64,000 bases of DNA from positions 115,488-179,487 of the forward strand of contig NZ_MXPU01000014.1 of NCBI RefSeq assembly GCF_002204185.1. Direction: 5' to 3'. The DNA is from Rhizobium esperanzae. Its GTDB lineage: Bacteria > Pseudomonadota > Alphaproteobacteria > Rhizobiales > Rhizobiaceae. A program made the translations under genes and the position numbers. Shown here in pieces: positions 51,750-61,225 of the stretch. Below the pieces are notes generated by a model. That model saw only the letters and a program-made list of their open reading frames with translations. It had not been told where the DNA came from and did no database searches. Numbering within the stretch: position 1 is the stretch's first letter; every line of letters starts with the position of its first letter.

Positions 51750-52780
51750 GTAAATCCCCTCGCAAGTCGATTGTCGCCAGCTTCGGGTTGCTTTCCGCAG
51801 AGCTGGAGAGTGATCAGGCTGCGGATCAACAGCAGCCGTCGCAGCCCCCTGCCCCGGTTTCCGGGAATCGTGTCGGAGCGGGTGTTATAGGTGCTGCTCA
51901 CCGAGCAATCGACGACATCCGAACAGAGCGAGATCGCTTGAAGGCTATCGTTGAGTCGGGTGGTGGTGCGGTTCGCGAGTTGGATCCGTCGATCATCGAC
52001 CCCTCCCCTTACCCGGACAGACTGCCGGACGATGACGGGGCGAGCTTCGAGGCGTTCAAGCGGTCGATCGAGACTGAGGGGCAAAAGGTTCCTGTCCAGG
52101 TTCGCAAACACCCTTCGTCGCCAGGTCGCTATCAGATCGTCTACGGTCATCGACGCTGGCTCGCTGCCATGCAGCTCGACAGGCCTGTTCGCGCTCTCGA
52201 AGTCGAGATTTCCGACGTCGACCTAGTTCTTGCACAAGGCATCGAAAACGCGGGTCGCCAAGACCTGACCTGGATCGAGCGCGCGCTATTTGCATCGCGA
52301 ATGGATGATGCGGGGATCAAGCCTCGGCACATCTACGCCGCGCTTTCGATCGAAGACGCGGAACTGGCACGGATGCGGAGTGTCTACAGGGTCGTTCCCG
52401 CGGATATTATTGAGGCCATTGGGCGGGCGCCAAAAATTGGACGGCCACGCTGGCTCGATCTTGCCAAGACGGTTGCGGGCGACTCAGGATCGCTCGATGT
52501 CCTACGGGCGGCGCTGGTTAGGAAGTGCGATGCGGTTGAGACGTCCGATCAAAGGTTTCAGCGCGCATTGAACGCCGTCAAGCCGGCATCTGGTCGTCGG
52601 GAGCCAACCCCTATCACGGACAATAGCGGGACAAAGCTCGGCGCCTTGTTGATGTCCTCGAAAGAGGTTCGAATCTCGGCTGAGGGATCACTCGGAATCG
52701 AGTTTTTGAAGTTTGTTGAGGCGGAGCTCCCAGCGCTAACTGAGCGCTTTGCGCGCCTACGGGAACACGAGAAACCCTGA
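51746..52780 (+). CDS. repB: Plasmid partition protein RepB (ParB family)
   Basis: A 344-aa ParB-type protein. D-P-S-P-Y-P-D-R near residue 89, K-V-P-V-Q-V near 113 and the G-H-R-R-W box near 132 make up the CTP-binding domain; a helix-turn-helix region follows (165-215). It binds the plasmid centromere. The stop codon lies inside a 24-base palindrome that recurs beyond repC, a good candidate for its binding site. Confidence 0.95.
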   Translation: MSKSPRKSIVASFGLLSAELESDQAADQQQPSQPPAPVSGNRVGAGVIGAAHRAIDDIRTERDRLKAIVESGGGAVRELDPSIIDPSPYPDRLPDDDGASFEAFKRSIETEGQKVPVQVRKHPSSPGRYQIVYGHRRWLAAMQLDRPVRALEVEISDVDLVLAQGIENAGRQDLTWIERALFASRMDDAGIKPRHIYAALSIEDAELARMRSVYRVVPADIIEAIGRAPKIGRPRWLDLAKTVAGDSGSLDVLRAALVRKCDAVETSDQRFQRALNAVKPASGRREPTPITDNSGTKLGALLMSSKEVRISAEGSLGIEFLKFVEAELPALTERFARLREHEKP

Positions 52781-52795
52781 CAGCTGTCAGGGTTT
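52772..52795. other. parS: Palindrome copy 1, candidate parS (RepB site)
   Basis: A perfect 24-base palindrome whose left half is AAACCCTGACAG and centre CAGCTG. It covers the repB stop codon. An extended copy occurs at 55207-55234. repABC plasmids carry RepB-binding palindromes within or just outside the operon. Confidence 0.75.
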
Positions 52796-52826
52796 GGAGA
52801 TGAAGAAAGGAAGAACTGCAAAAGAA

Positions 52827-52876
52827 AAAGGCCCCCAAACGTTGCCGTCGTGGAAGCCTCTCTCTCTGTGTGACAA
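52827..52876 (-). ncRNA. repABC antisense RNA (ctRNA / incA, RepE-type)
   Basis: In the repB-repC spacer, the reverse strand has a -35 TTGACT (complement of 52904-52909), a -10 GATTCT (complement of 52881-52886) at 17 bases spacing, and a terminator-like hairpin with AGGC/GCCT stem and a T5 run near 52829. The predicted RNA is about 45-60 bases, the size and place of the known ctRNA that limits repC translation and causes incompatibility. Confidence 0.75.
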
Positions 52877-52969
52877 CTAGAGAATCGCATTTCCCCGAAT
52901 CCCAGTCAAGAGTCTTTGGCACCGTAATTTGGTGAGCAGGTTTCTTTTGCCTTTTTGAAGGTGAAGAAA

Positions 52970-54184
52970 ATGCAGATTGGAAGTGTGACGACGCCCTTTG
53001 GGCGGCGGCCGATGACGCTTGCCTTGGTGAAGCGGCAAATTGAAACGAGCGAGATCAAGCCGGGCAAGTCCGCCGACAAGTGGAGGGTCTTTCGGGACGC
53101 TTCCGAAGCGAGGGAGCTGCTCGGGCTGCAGGACCGCAGCCTGGCCGTCCTGGACGCACTCTTGAGCTTTTATCCGGACAACGAATTGCGCCAAGATGCG
53201 CAGCTTATTGTTTTCCCGTCTAACGCTCAATTGACACTTCGGGCGCACGGTATCGCCGGCGCCACGCTTCGCAGACATCTAGCCCTTCTCGTTGAGGCAG
53301 GACTGATCGTTCGCAAGGACAGCGCGAATGGGAAGCGTTACGCCCGGAAGGACAAGACGGGTGCGATCGATAGCGCATTCGGCTTTGACCTGTCACCCTT
53401 GCTCATGCGGGTGGAAGAGCTTGCCATGATGGCGCAACAAGTCGTTGCTGATCGTTTAGCCCTCCGCCGGGCGAAGGAAAGTTTAACGATATGCAGGCGC
53501 GACGTTCGAAAGCTCATTTCTGCTGCGATCGAGGAAGGTGCGTCGGGCAACTGGGAAAGTATCGAAGCCATCTACATCAGTCTCGTGGGCAGGATTCCGC
53601 GCTCTCCGACGCTCAGTGATGTGAATTCGATCGTGGACGAGATGGAACTCCTGCAGCAGGAGATTATCAACATCTTGGAAATGCAGCAAAAAGACGAAAA
53701 TATCGGCACCAATGATGTCCGTAGTGAGCGTCACATACAGAATTCAAATACCGAATCCTGCAATGAAATTGAACCTAGCTCTGGAAACGAGCAGGGCGCA
53801 AAGGCAGTGGTCGATGATCGGCCAAAGCGAGAGCCAGCCCGGAATTTTCCGCTTGGTATGGTAATGCGGGCTTGCCCCGAGATCGCGATGTATGGGCCGG
53901 GCGGTACGATCGGCAGTTGGCGCGAAATGATGGGTGCGGCGGTGGTCGTTCGGTCAATGCTGGGCGTCAGCCCGTCGGCCTATCAGGATGCCTGCGAGGT
54001 GATGGGGCCGGAAAATGCGGCGGCAGCGATCGCTTGCATCCTCGAGCGGGCAGGGCACATCAACTCGCCTGGCGGATATCTCCGGGATCTCACACGCAAG
54101 TCGGTACGGGGCGAATTTTCGTTAGGGCCGGTTCTCATGGCGCTGCTAAGAGTTCACGGACAAGGCGAGCGCGCAGTGGGCTAG
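52970..54184 (+). CDS. repC: Replication initiator RepC
   Basis: A 404-aa protein from the ATG giving M-Q-I-G-S-V-T-T-P-F-G-R-R-P, the common RepC opening; GAAGGTGAAG lies upstream, and an in-frame ATG at 52955 is also possible. The N-terminal winged-helix region includes G-I-A-G-A-T-L-R-R-H near residue 88, and a C-terminal domain from about 280 carries P-G-G-T-I-G-S-W and I-N-S-P-G-G-Y-L-R-D-L. RepC binds the origin within its own coding region. Its TAG stop is one base from the IS481-type element, so the very end could have been altered, though length is normal. Confidence 0.95.
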   Translation: MQIGSVTTPFGRRPMTLALVKRQIETSEIKPGKSADKWRVFRDASEARELLGLQDRSLAVLDALLSFYPDNELRQDAQLIVFPSNAQLTLRAHGIAGATLRRHLALLVEAGLIVRKDSANGKRYARKDKTGAIDSAFGFDLSPLLMRVEELAMMAQQVVADRLALRRAKESLTICRRDVRKLISAAIEEGASGNWESIEAIYISLVGRIPRSPTLSDVNSIVDEMELLQQEIINILEMQQKDENIGTNDVRSERHIQNSNTESCNEIEPSSGNEQGAKAVVDDRPKREPARNFPLGMVMRACPEIAMYGPGGTIGSWREMMGAAVVVRSMLGVSPSAYQDACEVMGPENAAAAIACILERAGHINSPGGYLRDLTRKSVRGEFSLGPVLMALLRVHGQGERAVG

Positions 54185-54185
54185 T

Positions 54186-55189
54186 TGTTTAGACCCGGCA
54201 TTTGATGGTGCAATATTTTTCTTGGCATGGAGGGAAGCACTATGGGCCATAGTTCTACACGGGAGCGCCACGACGACAGAGGCAATCCGTCGAGCAATAC
54301 AAAATAGTGAAGAAGAGCCTGAGAACGCTTTCGAAGCGATACGGGATCAACCAGAAAACCGTGGCGAAATGGAAGAAGCGGACATCGTTGGTCGATCTTC
54401 CTACAGGTCCGAAGGACCCGCACTCGACGACCCTTTCCCTCGAAGAAGAGGCCGTTATCGTCGCCTTCCGCCGGCATACGTTGCTACCGCTCGATGATTG
54501 CCTCTACGCTCTTCAGCCTACCATCTCACATCTGACGCGTTCGTCGTTGCACAGGTGTTTGCAGCGCCACGGCATTTCACGTCTGCCGGAGGTCGGAGGC
54601 GACAAGGAGCCGAAGAAGAAGTTCAAAAGTTATCCGATCGGCTACTTCCACATCGATATTGCCGAGGTGCAGACGGCTGAGGGCAAGCTCTATCTCTTTG
54701 TCGCAATTGACCGAACATCCAAGTTCGCGTTCGCAGAGCTCTACAACAAAGCCGACAAGATGAATGCCGCCCAGTTCTTGCGCAATCTGATCGCGGCAGT
54801 GCCCTACACCATTCACACCGTTTTGACCGACAATGGCATTCAGTTCACTAACCGAGCTTGTGATCGAAATGCCTTCCAGCACATCTTCGATTGGGTCTGC
54901 GACGATCACAGCATCGAGCATCGCCTGACAAAGGTGAAGCATCCCTGGACCAACGGACAGGTCGAGCGGATGAACCGAACGATCAAGGAGGCGACCGTCA
55001 AGCGCTTCCACTACGACGATCATGCGCAATTAAAAAAACATCTCGCCGACTTTATCGACGCCTACAATTTCGGGCGCCGGCTCAAGACGCTAAAGGGCCT
55101 CACGCCTTACGAGTTCATATGCAAACGATGGACTTTGGAGCCAGATCGATTCATCATCGATCCCATCCATCAAATGCCGGGACTAAACA
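54186..55189 (+). mobile_element. IS481-family insertion sequence, 1,004 bp
   Basis: Ends are 23-base inverted repeats starting TGTTTAGACCCGGC (54186-54208) and, on the other strand, TGTTTAGTCCCGGC (55167-55189), with one mismatch. It carries one DDE transposase gene. No clear target duplication is seen (GCTAGT versus CCTAAG flanks). It separates repC from the second palindrome. Confidence 0.88.
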
Positions 55190-55194
55190 CCTAA
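54242..55194 (+). pseudogene. IS481-family transposase, frameshifted N-terminus
   Basis: The catalytic part reads cleanly from GTG 54307 to 55194 (295 aa): helix-turn-helix Y-G-I-N-Q-K-T-V-A-K-W-K, then the DDE domain with D-I-A-E-V near residue 120, T-D-N-G-I-Q-F near 180 and N-G-Q-V-E-R-M-N-R-T near 232. The expected N-terminus H-G-S-A-T-T-T-E-A is encoded in another frame from about 54252; it joins the main frame only if one base near 54315 is removed, and joins the natural ATG at 54242 only if another near 54250 is removed. The shortened protein could retain some activity, but the gene is probably inactive. Confidence 0.75.
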
Positions 55195-55544
55195 GGCCGC
55201 CACAGACAAAACCCTGACAGCTGTCAGGGTTTTGGTTAGCGCATTTCGCCCGCTCCTATTGAAGGCAAAGATCCGCGATGCGTGATTGGCTGATACACAT
55301 GCAGGCCTTCACCGATATGGCAACGGTTCGGAGAAATCGTGAGCGTCGCATTGCAGTCATTTGCTGCGTGGTTCACCTACGAACTTCTGGCGTTACGGGT
55401 CGGCGACCCCTTATGAAGCGCTCGTCGCAAAAGCCGAGAAAGGGTCAGGGTCACGGACGTATGATTTACTCCGATACGGCACTCTCGAGGTGGGGGTTCG
55501 TGTGAATGAACCAGCGAAAGGACTGGAGCGATACACCGGGATGG
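55190..55544. other. Non-coding region with palindrome copy 2
   Basis: 355 bases between the insertion sequence and the convergent 665-aa gene. The palindrome sits at 55207-55234; short frames beyond it lack support. Confidence 0.5.
55207..55234. other. parS: Palindrome copy 2, candidate parS (extended)
   Basis: A perfect 28-base palindrome with half-site CAAAACCCTGACAG; its inner 24 bases equal copy 1 at 52772-52795. Before the IS insertion it would have lain about 25 bases after repC. Confidence 0.75.
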
Positions 55545-57542
55545 TTAGACTAGCTGTTGCATTCGCAAGTAGTGGTATTCCTTGAGTACGCTTCCCGTTG
55601 CGAAACTCGCCGGTCGGGAAAGGACGCGGGCGAGTTTCGCGACATCGTTCTGTTCGACTAGGAGCGCAGCCAATTGCCCAATAGAGAGCGATGCCGTAGG
55701 GAGTGAGCGAATCCAAATCTGCCTCGATACGTCATCATTCAGATTATTAGCGATGGCCAGGGTCTTTCGCAGCTTTTCGAGCGTTTCGTTTGCCTTCTTC
55801 ACTCTCTTCTTGGCCGAAGGATCTTTCGCCACCAGCTCGCTATCTGTTAGAGCAGCAGAAAGCTGTGCGAAGACAAATCGATCTTGCAGGGTTCCATAGT
55901 CGAAAAGGGTCATGGAAAGACGAATGATCTTCCTGGCGCGGTGCTCCAGAACGAAACCGTCCTCGAAAACAATCCGGCCATGGCTCTCAAGCATGGATTG
56001 ATGCTGGAGGGCTTGCGCTTGTGAGGCAACGATGCCCTCAAGATAAAGAAGTATCGCGTCGGCTGCGTTGCCCGACATGGCGGTGCGCGTAATGGGTTTG
56101 GCTTTGCACTCGATAAATATGATCGTATTGTCATCCTCGAGAACCAGATCGCACTCTCCATCGGCACCGGCCATCTGGTACGATTTAGCTTCTATCGTCG
56201 GATGGACATCTCGAAACTTCAGGATTGCGCCGGTGGTTCGCTCGAGGCCCTCACCCGTCAATGCGCCAATTTCATCTTTTGTGAGCACTTTGCGAAGGCC
56301 AGCAGCGACGGCCTCGTAGCAGGCAGGGCCAAATGCCGATCGAGTCGGGATAAACACGTCCGCGGTCGAACCTGCCCTGCAGAAAGGCTTGAACATGAGA
56401 TCTGCTTCGGGTGCTGAGAAGGGAGATACGTAGTTGTTGTTCGGGGTTGGAGCTTGATGCGTCAGGTCACGAAGCAACGCAGACACCGTTTCTGCAGGAA
56501 GAACGGACTCCAATGCGCTCTCAGTTAAAACGCCAGGACTGGTTGCTACCTCTCTTATCAGGGCCTCTGATGCGGTTGCTGCGTCCTCCACTCCCCATCC
56601 CAACTGACCGCGCAGCCTTGAATCCTGATCGGTGCCAAAGAAGCTACGGAGAAATATGGGAGTAATGAACGGCGTCCATTGCTGCAGCGAAAATAGGTGA
56701 TCATGCAGCGTCGCGTCAGCGAGCCACTGGTCGATATCCCTAGTCGACACGCTCAACGCCCAAAACTGGCCGTAGCTCTCTATGCCGGTCAGGGCTACAA
56801 GATCGCGGGCCAGCGCCACAGCCTGATGCAGGACATCATTATGGTCAGCTACGATGGACGTCAAACCTTCCACGCGGGCCGTCAGCTGCCAGAGAAATCC
56901 GAAGGGCACGGAGGATTCTCTTGGGTGCTGTTTTGGATTGCGTGAGTATAGGACTTGGTCGAACTCATAATCATAAAGGCGCCTTGCTAAGCCTTCCAAG
57001 AAGGAAAAAGCTTTTGTCCGGCCAACGCTTGTCAATCGCGCAAGGATCTGCTGTGTGACGGTCAGGAAACCGTCCGAATTGCGGTCAATGCCCGTCTCGT
57101 CGAGCGAGAAACTGTGGCCGCCATCACGCAAGCGTTGCAGGGCAGCGACCATGTTTTCCGTCTTTGAATCGGGCGTTCTGAAGTTGTTTAAGGCTAACAA
57201 CCGCCTACCTACATCAAGCGCAATGTGCCATCGTTCGTGGCTTGGTTTGATAAGACCTTGTGAGACAGGAAAGCGCTGCGCGATCTTTTCCAACACGAAG
57301 AGCAGCGCGCCGTCTCTCCCCGTGAGGGCGTTTGACAATGCTGCGTAGCGGATAAGCTTTCGCAGGTCGGCCACTGAAAAGGGGCTTCCGTCGTCCAAAA
57401 GAACTTTTGCTAGCATTGCGTTAAGTTGCTCCTCCTCGTCACGAAACGCGACGGCAGGTGGAGGAAGCTCGGTTCTTCCTGGATTGTCCCATGCCGCTTC
57501 AAGGTAGAGGACAAAATCTCGGAAATTATTGGATTCGGACAT
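55545..57542 (-). CDS. Large unknown protein with PD-(D/E)XK-like nuclease motif (665 aa)
   Basis: No full-length family is recognised. Near the C-terminal third D465 in E-C-D-L-V and E478-C-K480 in F-I-E-C-K-A-K give the D-(X)12-E-X-K pattern of restriction-like nucleases. The N-terminal 400 residues are mostly helical; the last 120 are charged helices. There is no signal peptide or membrane helix. Codon use and lower GC differ somewhat from the tra genes, suggesting recent arrival. It converges on the repC side and is divergent from another nuclease-motif gene. A role in defence or DNA repair is possible but unproved. Confidence 0.72.
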   Translation of the reverse strand: MSESNNFRDFVLYLEAAWDNPGRTELPPPAVAFRDEEEQLNAMLAKVLLDDGSPFSVADLRKLIRYAALSNALTGRDGALLFVLEKIAQRFPVSQGLIKPSHERWHIALDVGRRLLALNNFRTPDSKTENMVAALQRLRDGGHSFSLDETGIDRNSDGFLTVTQQILARLTSVGRTKAFSFLEGLARRLYDYEFDQVLYSRNPKQHPRESSVPFGFLWQLTARVEGLTSIVADHNDVLHQAVALARDLVALTGIESYGQFWALSVSTRDIDQWLADATLHDHLFSLQQWTPFITPIFLRSFFGTDQDSRLRGQLGWGVEDAATASEALIREVATSPGVLTESALESVLPAETVSALLRDLTHQAPTPNNNYVSPFSAPEADLMFKPFCRAGSTADVFIPTRSAFGPACYEAVAAGLRKVLTKDEIGALTGEGLERTTGAILKFRDVHPTIEAKSYQMAGADGECDLVLEDDNTIIFIECKAKPITRTAMSGNAADAILLYLEGIVASQAQALQHQSMLESHGRIVFEDGFVLEHRARKIIRLSMTLFDYGTLQDRFVFAQLSAALTDSELVAKDPSAKKRVKKANETLEKLRKTLAIANNLNDDVSRQIWIRSLPTASLSIGQLAALLVEQNDVAKLARVLSRPASFATGSVLKEYHYLRMQQLV

Positions 57543-57936
57543 CGGGCAACCCTATCAAAGTTTATGTAGCCGAAATTCTATTACCCTACTCCTAATTGCA
57601 AGGCGTCTTAGCTGCGGCCGATTACGTGCCTCGAATAATAGGCAATCTGCATTCAGGCAGCTGCCCACTGCCGGCCAGCGTGATTGAAATAGCTTGAGGC
57701 TTGCAGCACTTGTCGATGCAGCGTCTCCTCGATCGCCTACGGGAGGAGGAAAAGCCACGATTGGCGGCACCGTGATCATCCGGCCCGCAATCCATTAGGG
57801 GAAAACTCCCCGCGATCCAGGCTAGCGGTTTCCACCCGCGGCTTGATCGTCGTTTGGCATTTTGGGCTGGAGTTTGCTGTATCGTAACAATTGTCCCGAT
57901 ATGAATCGGCATTTAGCGGTTTCGCGAGAGTCGATC
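57543..57936. promoter_or_regulatory. Divergent region between the two nuclease-motif genes
   Basis: 394 bases, AT-rich near 57560-57600, with no supported gene. An imperfect dyad GGGGAAAACTCCCC occurs at 57800-57813. Promoters of both divergent genes should be here. Confidence 0.45.
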
Positions 57937-59793
57937 ATGTCTGGTGTGAATGAGGATCAAATCAGGGATTATTTGATCGACAATTTGGATCTGGTGGAAC
58001 CAAACCTGAAATTTCTAGGTAAGGAACACCACCTCAGGAACCCAAATGGCTCAGACGGATTCCTCGATATATTCGCGGTCGCACCGGGAGGTGAGTATGT
58101 AATCATTGAGATCAAACGGACGCGAAGTGCATCGCGCGATGCAGTGCATGAACTGATCAAATATGCCGCACTTCTTCGACACAAGCTTCTAGTCAAGGAG
58201 CGGGAATACCGCTTTATCCTTCTATCTGTGGACTGGGTGGATCTGCATGTCCCGTTTTCCGAGTGGATGCGGAACTGCCCCTATGACGTTTCGGCTGGAC
58301 GAATTGTGCTGGGGCAAAATAAACTTCCGGCTCGCATCGAAAAGGTTGTTTCGAATCCGCGTGTTCTCAATCGTCGCATTGCTCGAAGGCACTACATGTG
58401 GCGGTTTGGGTCTCAACCGGACATCGACCGAGCCATAAAGCTCATCGCAAAGCACATGAACACCAGCGGTGTCGAAGATTTCATTCTGATTTTTTCCAAA
58501 ATACCCGCCGATGACATGCACTACCTATACTTTGCTCAGCAACAAAACTCGAAGGAGTTCTATCTGAACGATCTCGAGAGACGACTTTCGCGAGCGGCGT
58601 TTCGAGAAGTCAAGGATGACGTAGAGGGTCACGTCCTCCAAATCGATCAAGAGGCTGTCGCAGCTGATAGGATGTACGAACCTGGTTTCGAACTTGTCCA
58701 TTCGAGATTGAGATCGATCAGCTCTACGATCTCGTACCCGGAGCGGGCAGGCGAATGGTTCACGCCTGATCGTATTAGCGAGGCCGAGATCAGGCGTTAC
58801 GGCAGGTTCATCGATGTATCGATGACTGACGCGGAGCTGATCAAAGAACTCGTTGTAACGGATTCGTTCAATGATCTCGATATTGTTGCCACGACCGAAT
58901 CGAATGCACAGATGGGAGAGCTGGCCGCATCTGTGAAGCGTGCGCTTCAATTTAACAACGAGTGGCATGCGACCCTGCGTGAGCTCTTCGAATACGCGAG
59001 TGCAGGTGGACCGGCGGTGATACGCCTTCAAATCTACAGCAATGACGATATTCTCCGCGTTCTGGCAGCGGAGTACTACGAGGCTAGCCTCTACACCCCT
59101 GCACTCCAATGTGAGATCGAGTTTGTGACCCGCCGCGAGGTGTTCCAGGGCTTCCTGGAATGGGATGGAGCACCGGTAGACGTTCGATCCGTCATACGTC
59201 GTCACTTCGGAGATCACGCGCGCGACTATGCTTCGGAGAAATTTTGGGGCTCGCACCGACCACGGAACATGGATGTCATGTCGGATCTTGGCCTGCGCTA
59301 TTCGATCGGAAAGACCTCCGAAAGAAGTTTCCATCGCGTTCGCCTGCAAGGCAAAGAAATGGTCGTACAATCAGCAAAGGAAGGGCTTCCGGATTTTGTC
59401 ACATATGCCCAGGAGGCCGTCGCCGAATTGGCGCAGTTTTTTGATGAGACCGACACCGGGTTTGAAAACGCCATCGCAGGTTACCACTATCAGAAAATAG
59501 TTCAGGCTGAGGCCTTTCTCAAACAGGTCATATCGGCCACTCGCGCGACAAAAACGGACAAGTTTTGGCTTGGTCAACTACCAGCCGGGTGTGACTACTG
59601 TGGTCGCCCATTTGCACACCTAAGGTATATGGCTGACGGATCATTCAAAAGAGAACCTTCTGGCAACTGGTGTGCGGCTTGTTTGGTGGACAAAACCCGC
59701 TCAAGCGGCGGGTTTACCGGCGAGATTTACTTCGCAACGAGCAAGGGCTGGCAGTTGGTAGAGACTGACCAGTTTTCGGCCGTCATCGCGTAA
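57937..59793 (+). CDS. NucS-like nuclease domain protein with C-terminal zinc-finger-like region (618 aa)
   Basis: Started at the ATG giving M-S-G-V-N-E-D-Q-I-R; in-frame ATGs at 57862 and 57901 are alternatives. Residues 5-85 match the C-terminal nuclease domain of NucS/EndoMS (D-Y-L-I-D-N-L, G-F-L-D44-I-F, I-I-E58-I-K60), with intact D-E-K catalytic residues. The middle 400 residues are unrecognised. Near the end C-D-Y-C and W-C-A-A-C-L pairs, about 25 residues apart, suggest a zinc knuckle. Stand-alone nuclease domains in this setting often act in defence or DNA mismatch handling; partner unknown. Confidence 0.75.
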   Translation: MSGVNEDQIRDYLIDNLDLVEPNLKFLGKEHHLRNPNGSDGFLDIFAVAPGGEYVIIEIKRTRSASRDAVHELIKYAALLRHKLLVKEREYRFILLSVDWVDLHVPFSEWMRNCPYDVSAGRIVLGQNKLPARIEKVVSNPRVLNRRIARRHYMWRFGSQPDIDRAIKLIAKHMNTSGVEDFILIFSKIPADDMHYLYFAQQQNSKEFYLNDLERRLSRAAFREVKDDVEGHVLQIDQEAVAADRMYEPGFELVHSRLRSISSTISYPERAGEWFTPDRISEAEIRRYGRFIDVSMTDAELIKELVVTDSFNDLDIVATTESNAQMGELAASVKRALQFNNEWHATLRELFEYASAGGPAVIRLQIYSNDDILRVLAAEYYEASLYTPALQCEIEFVTRREVFQGFLEWDGAPVDVRSVIRRHFGDHARDYASEKFWGSHRPRNMDVMSDLGLRYSIGKTSERSFHRVRLQGKEMVVQSAKEGLPDFVTYAQEAVAELAQFFDETDTGFENAIAGYHYQKIVQAEAFLKQVISATRATKTDKFWLGQLPAGCDYCGRPFAHLRYMADGSFKREPSGNWCAACLVDKTRSSGGFTGEIYFATSKGWQLVETDQFSAVIA

Positions 59794-59978
59794 CTCAGCC
59801 CCGGGTTGGAATCATAGACTGTTGGTCTGGACGCGCAACGACTCAAGTCACGCATAGTCAAGACGAGGCGGCTAAACTCGGTCGACCAACGCTGCCTCTT
59901 CGCATAATCCGGCTTAGGCCTTGGAGGCAGCAGAATGAACTTCTTAAACCCGTCCAAGCCCGTCGGACGGATGTTTCG

Positions 59979-61172
59979 TCATCCCATTATGCGAGTCGCC
60001 CGCCCACTTCGCCGCGTCGCGTTGTTGTAGTAGCTGGACGCTTGCTGAAGCGACCGGTGCCTCGACTGCTCCATCGCCTCGGGTAACGGGATGCCGCGGT
60101 TGGCTGCTTCCGTCAGATACCCCGACCGTAATCCATGCGCCGAAAACTCCCCCACCTCCAATCGGGCCATTTCGACGCGCAACTTGACGATATCATTGAC
60201 CGCCTTCGGATCGAGCGCCCGGCGAGACACATTGCCCCAGCGATCGATCGCCCGGAACACACTGCCGCCGTCGATCTTGGCGGCGGCCAGCCAGGCATGC
60301 AGCGCCTCCACCGGCCGGCCGGTCAGATAGACGACCTCGTCCTGGCCGGCGCCGGAATTTTTGGTGCGGCCGAGGTGGATGGAGAGCGAGGGGAGGGGGC
60401 TTCCATCCTCGACAGTCACCGGCGGCTCGATCGTTAGCTGTTCTTTCCGCAGGCCGGCCACCTCGCTGCGCCGGCGGCCGCCGGAGCCGAAGGCGACCAT
60501 CAGTATGGCCCGGTCGCGCAGATCGCGCAGGCTGTCGCCGCTGCAGGTCGCCAGCAGTTTGGCCAAAACATCGCCGGTGACCGCCTTGGCGCTCTTGCGG
60601 CGGCGCGTCCGGGGGACGGCGCGCACGGCGAGACGAATGGCGGATTTCAAAGCCGGGGAGGCGAAGGCGCCGTCGAGGCCGCGCCACTTGGTCAGCGTCG
60701 ACCAGTTGGCGAGCCGTCGTCCGACGGTCGCCGGCGCATGCGGCCCGGCCGACCGGAGAAAGCCCCCGTCTCGCAAGGACTGGTCGACCTCGGGCGGCAT
60801 GCCGTGCTGGGGATCGCTTTCGCGCCGCGTCGGATCCCAGAGATGATGGGCGACGAACTTCAGCAGCAGCGCTTCCGGTGCCGGCCAGGGCAGCGGACTT
60901 TCGGTCGCCGCTAAGCACCAGGCCTCGAGGTAAGCGAAATCGGACGTCAGCGCCCGAAGCGTGTTGGCACCCATGCCTTCGTTGACCAGATGTTTGAGCG
61001 TCTCGACGTCCTGGTCGGACAGGATTTCGGCGAGTTTGTCGCGCCGGTCGATCGGCAGCACCGCGGCAATGGTGTCGAGGGTTTCGGCCCGCCGGGCGAT
61101 CGCGTCTGGTGCCGTGTTCGCAGCAAGAATGTCCAAAATGCCTCCTGAGGCGCGAAAACCGGGTGTCAGCAC
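59979..61172 (-). CDS. Tyrosine recombinase/integrase
   Basis: A 397-aa phage-integrase-family protein. Core residues: the first Arg in G-R-R-R-S-E-V-A-G-L near 232, H-G-L-R-S-G near 340, the H-R-S-L near 368 and the nucleophile Tyr in Q-A-S-S-Y-Y-N near 376. An N-terminal SAM-like core-binding domain covers residues 70-165. It cuts and rejoins DNA at specific sites, for integration or for resolving plasmid multimers. It is divergent from the RHE_PE00001-type gene; palindromes in between are candidate sites. Confidence 0.9.
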   Translation of the reverse strand: MLTPGFRASGGILDILAANTAPDAIARRAETLDTIAAVLPIDRRDKLAEILSDQDVETLKHLVNEGMGANTLRALTSDFAYLEAWCLAATESPLPWPAPEALLLKFVAHHLWDPTRRESDPQHGMPPEVDQSLRDGGFLRSAGPHAPATVGRRLANWSTLTKWRGLDGAFASPALKSAIRLAVRAVPRTRRRKSAKAVTGDVLAKLLATCSGDSLRDLRDRAILMVAFGSGGRRRSEVAGLRKEQLTIEPPVTVEDGSPLPSLSIHLGRTKNSGAGQDEVVYLTGRPVEALHAWLAAAKIDGGSVFRAIDRWGNVSRRALDPKAVNDIVKLRVEMARLEVGEFSAHGLRSGYLTEAANRGIPLPEAMEQSRHRSLQQASSYYNNATRRSGRATRIMG

Positions 61173-61225
61173 GGCCGCATTGGCCCTCCATTGATACCGT
61201 TTTCGCTGATTTGCGGCGTTATAGC

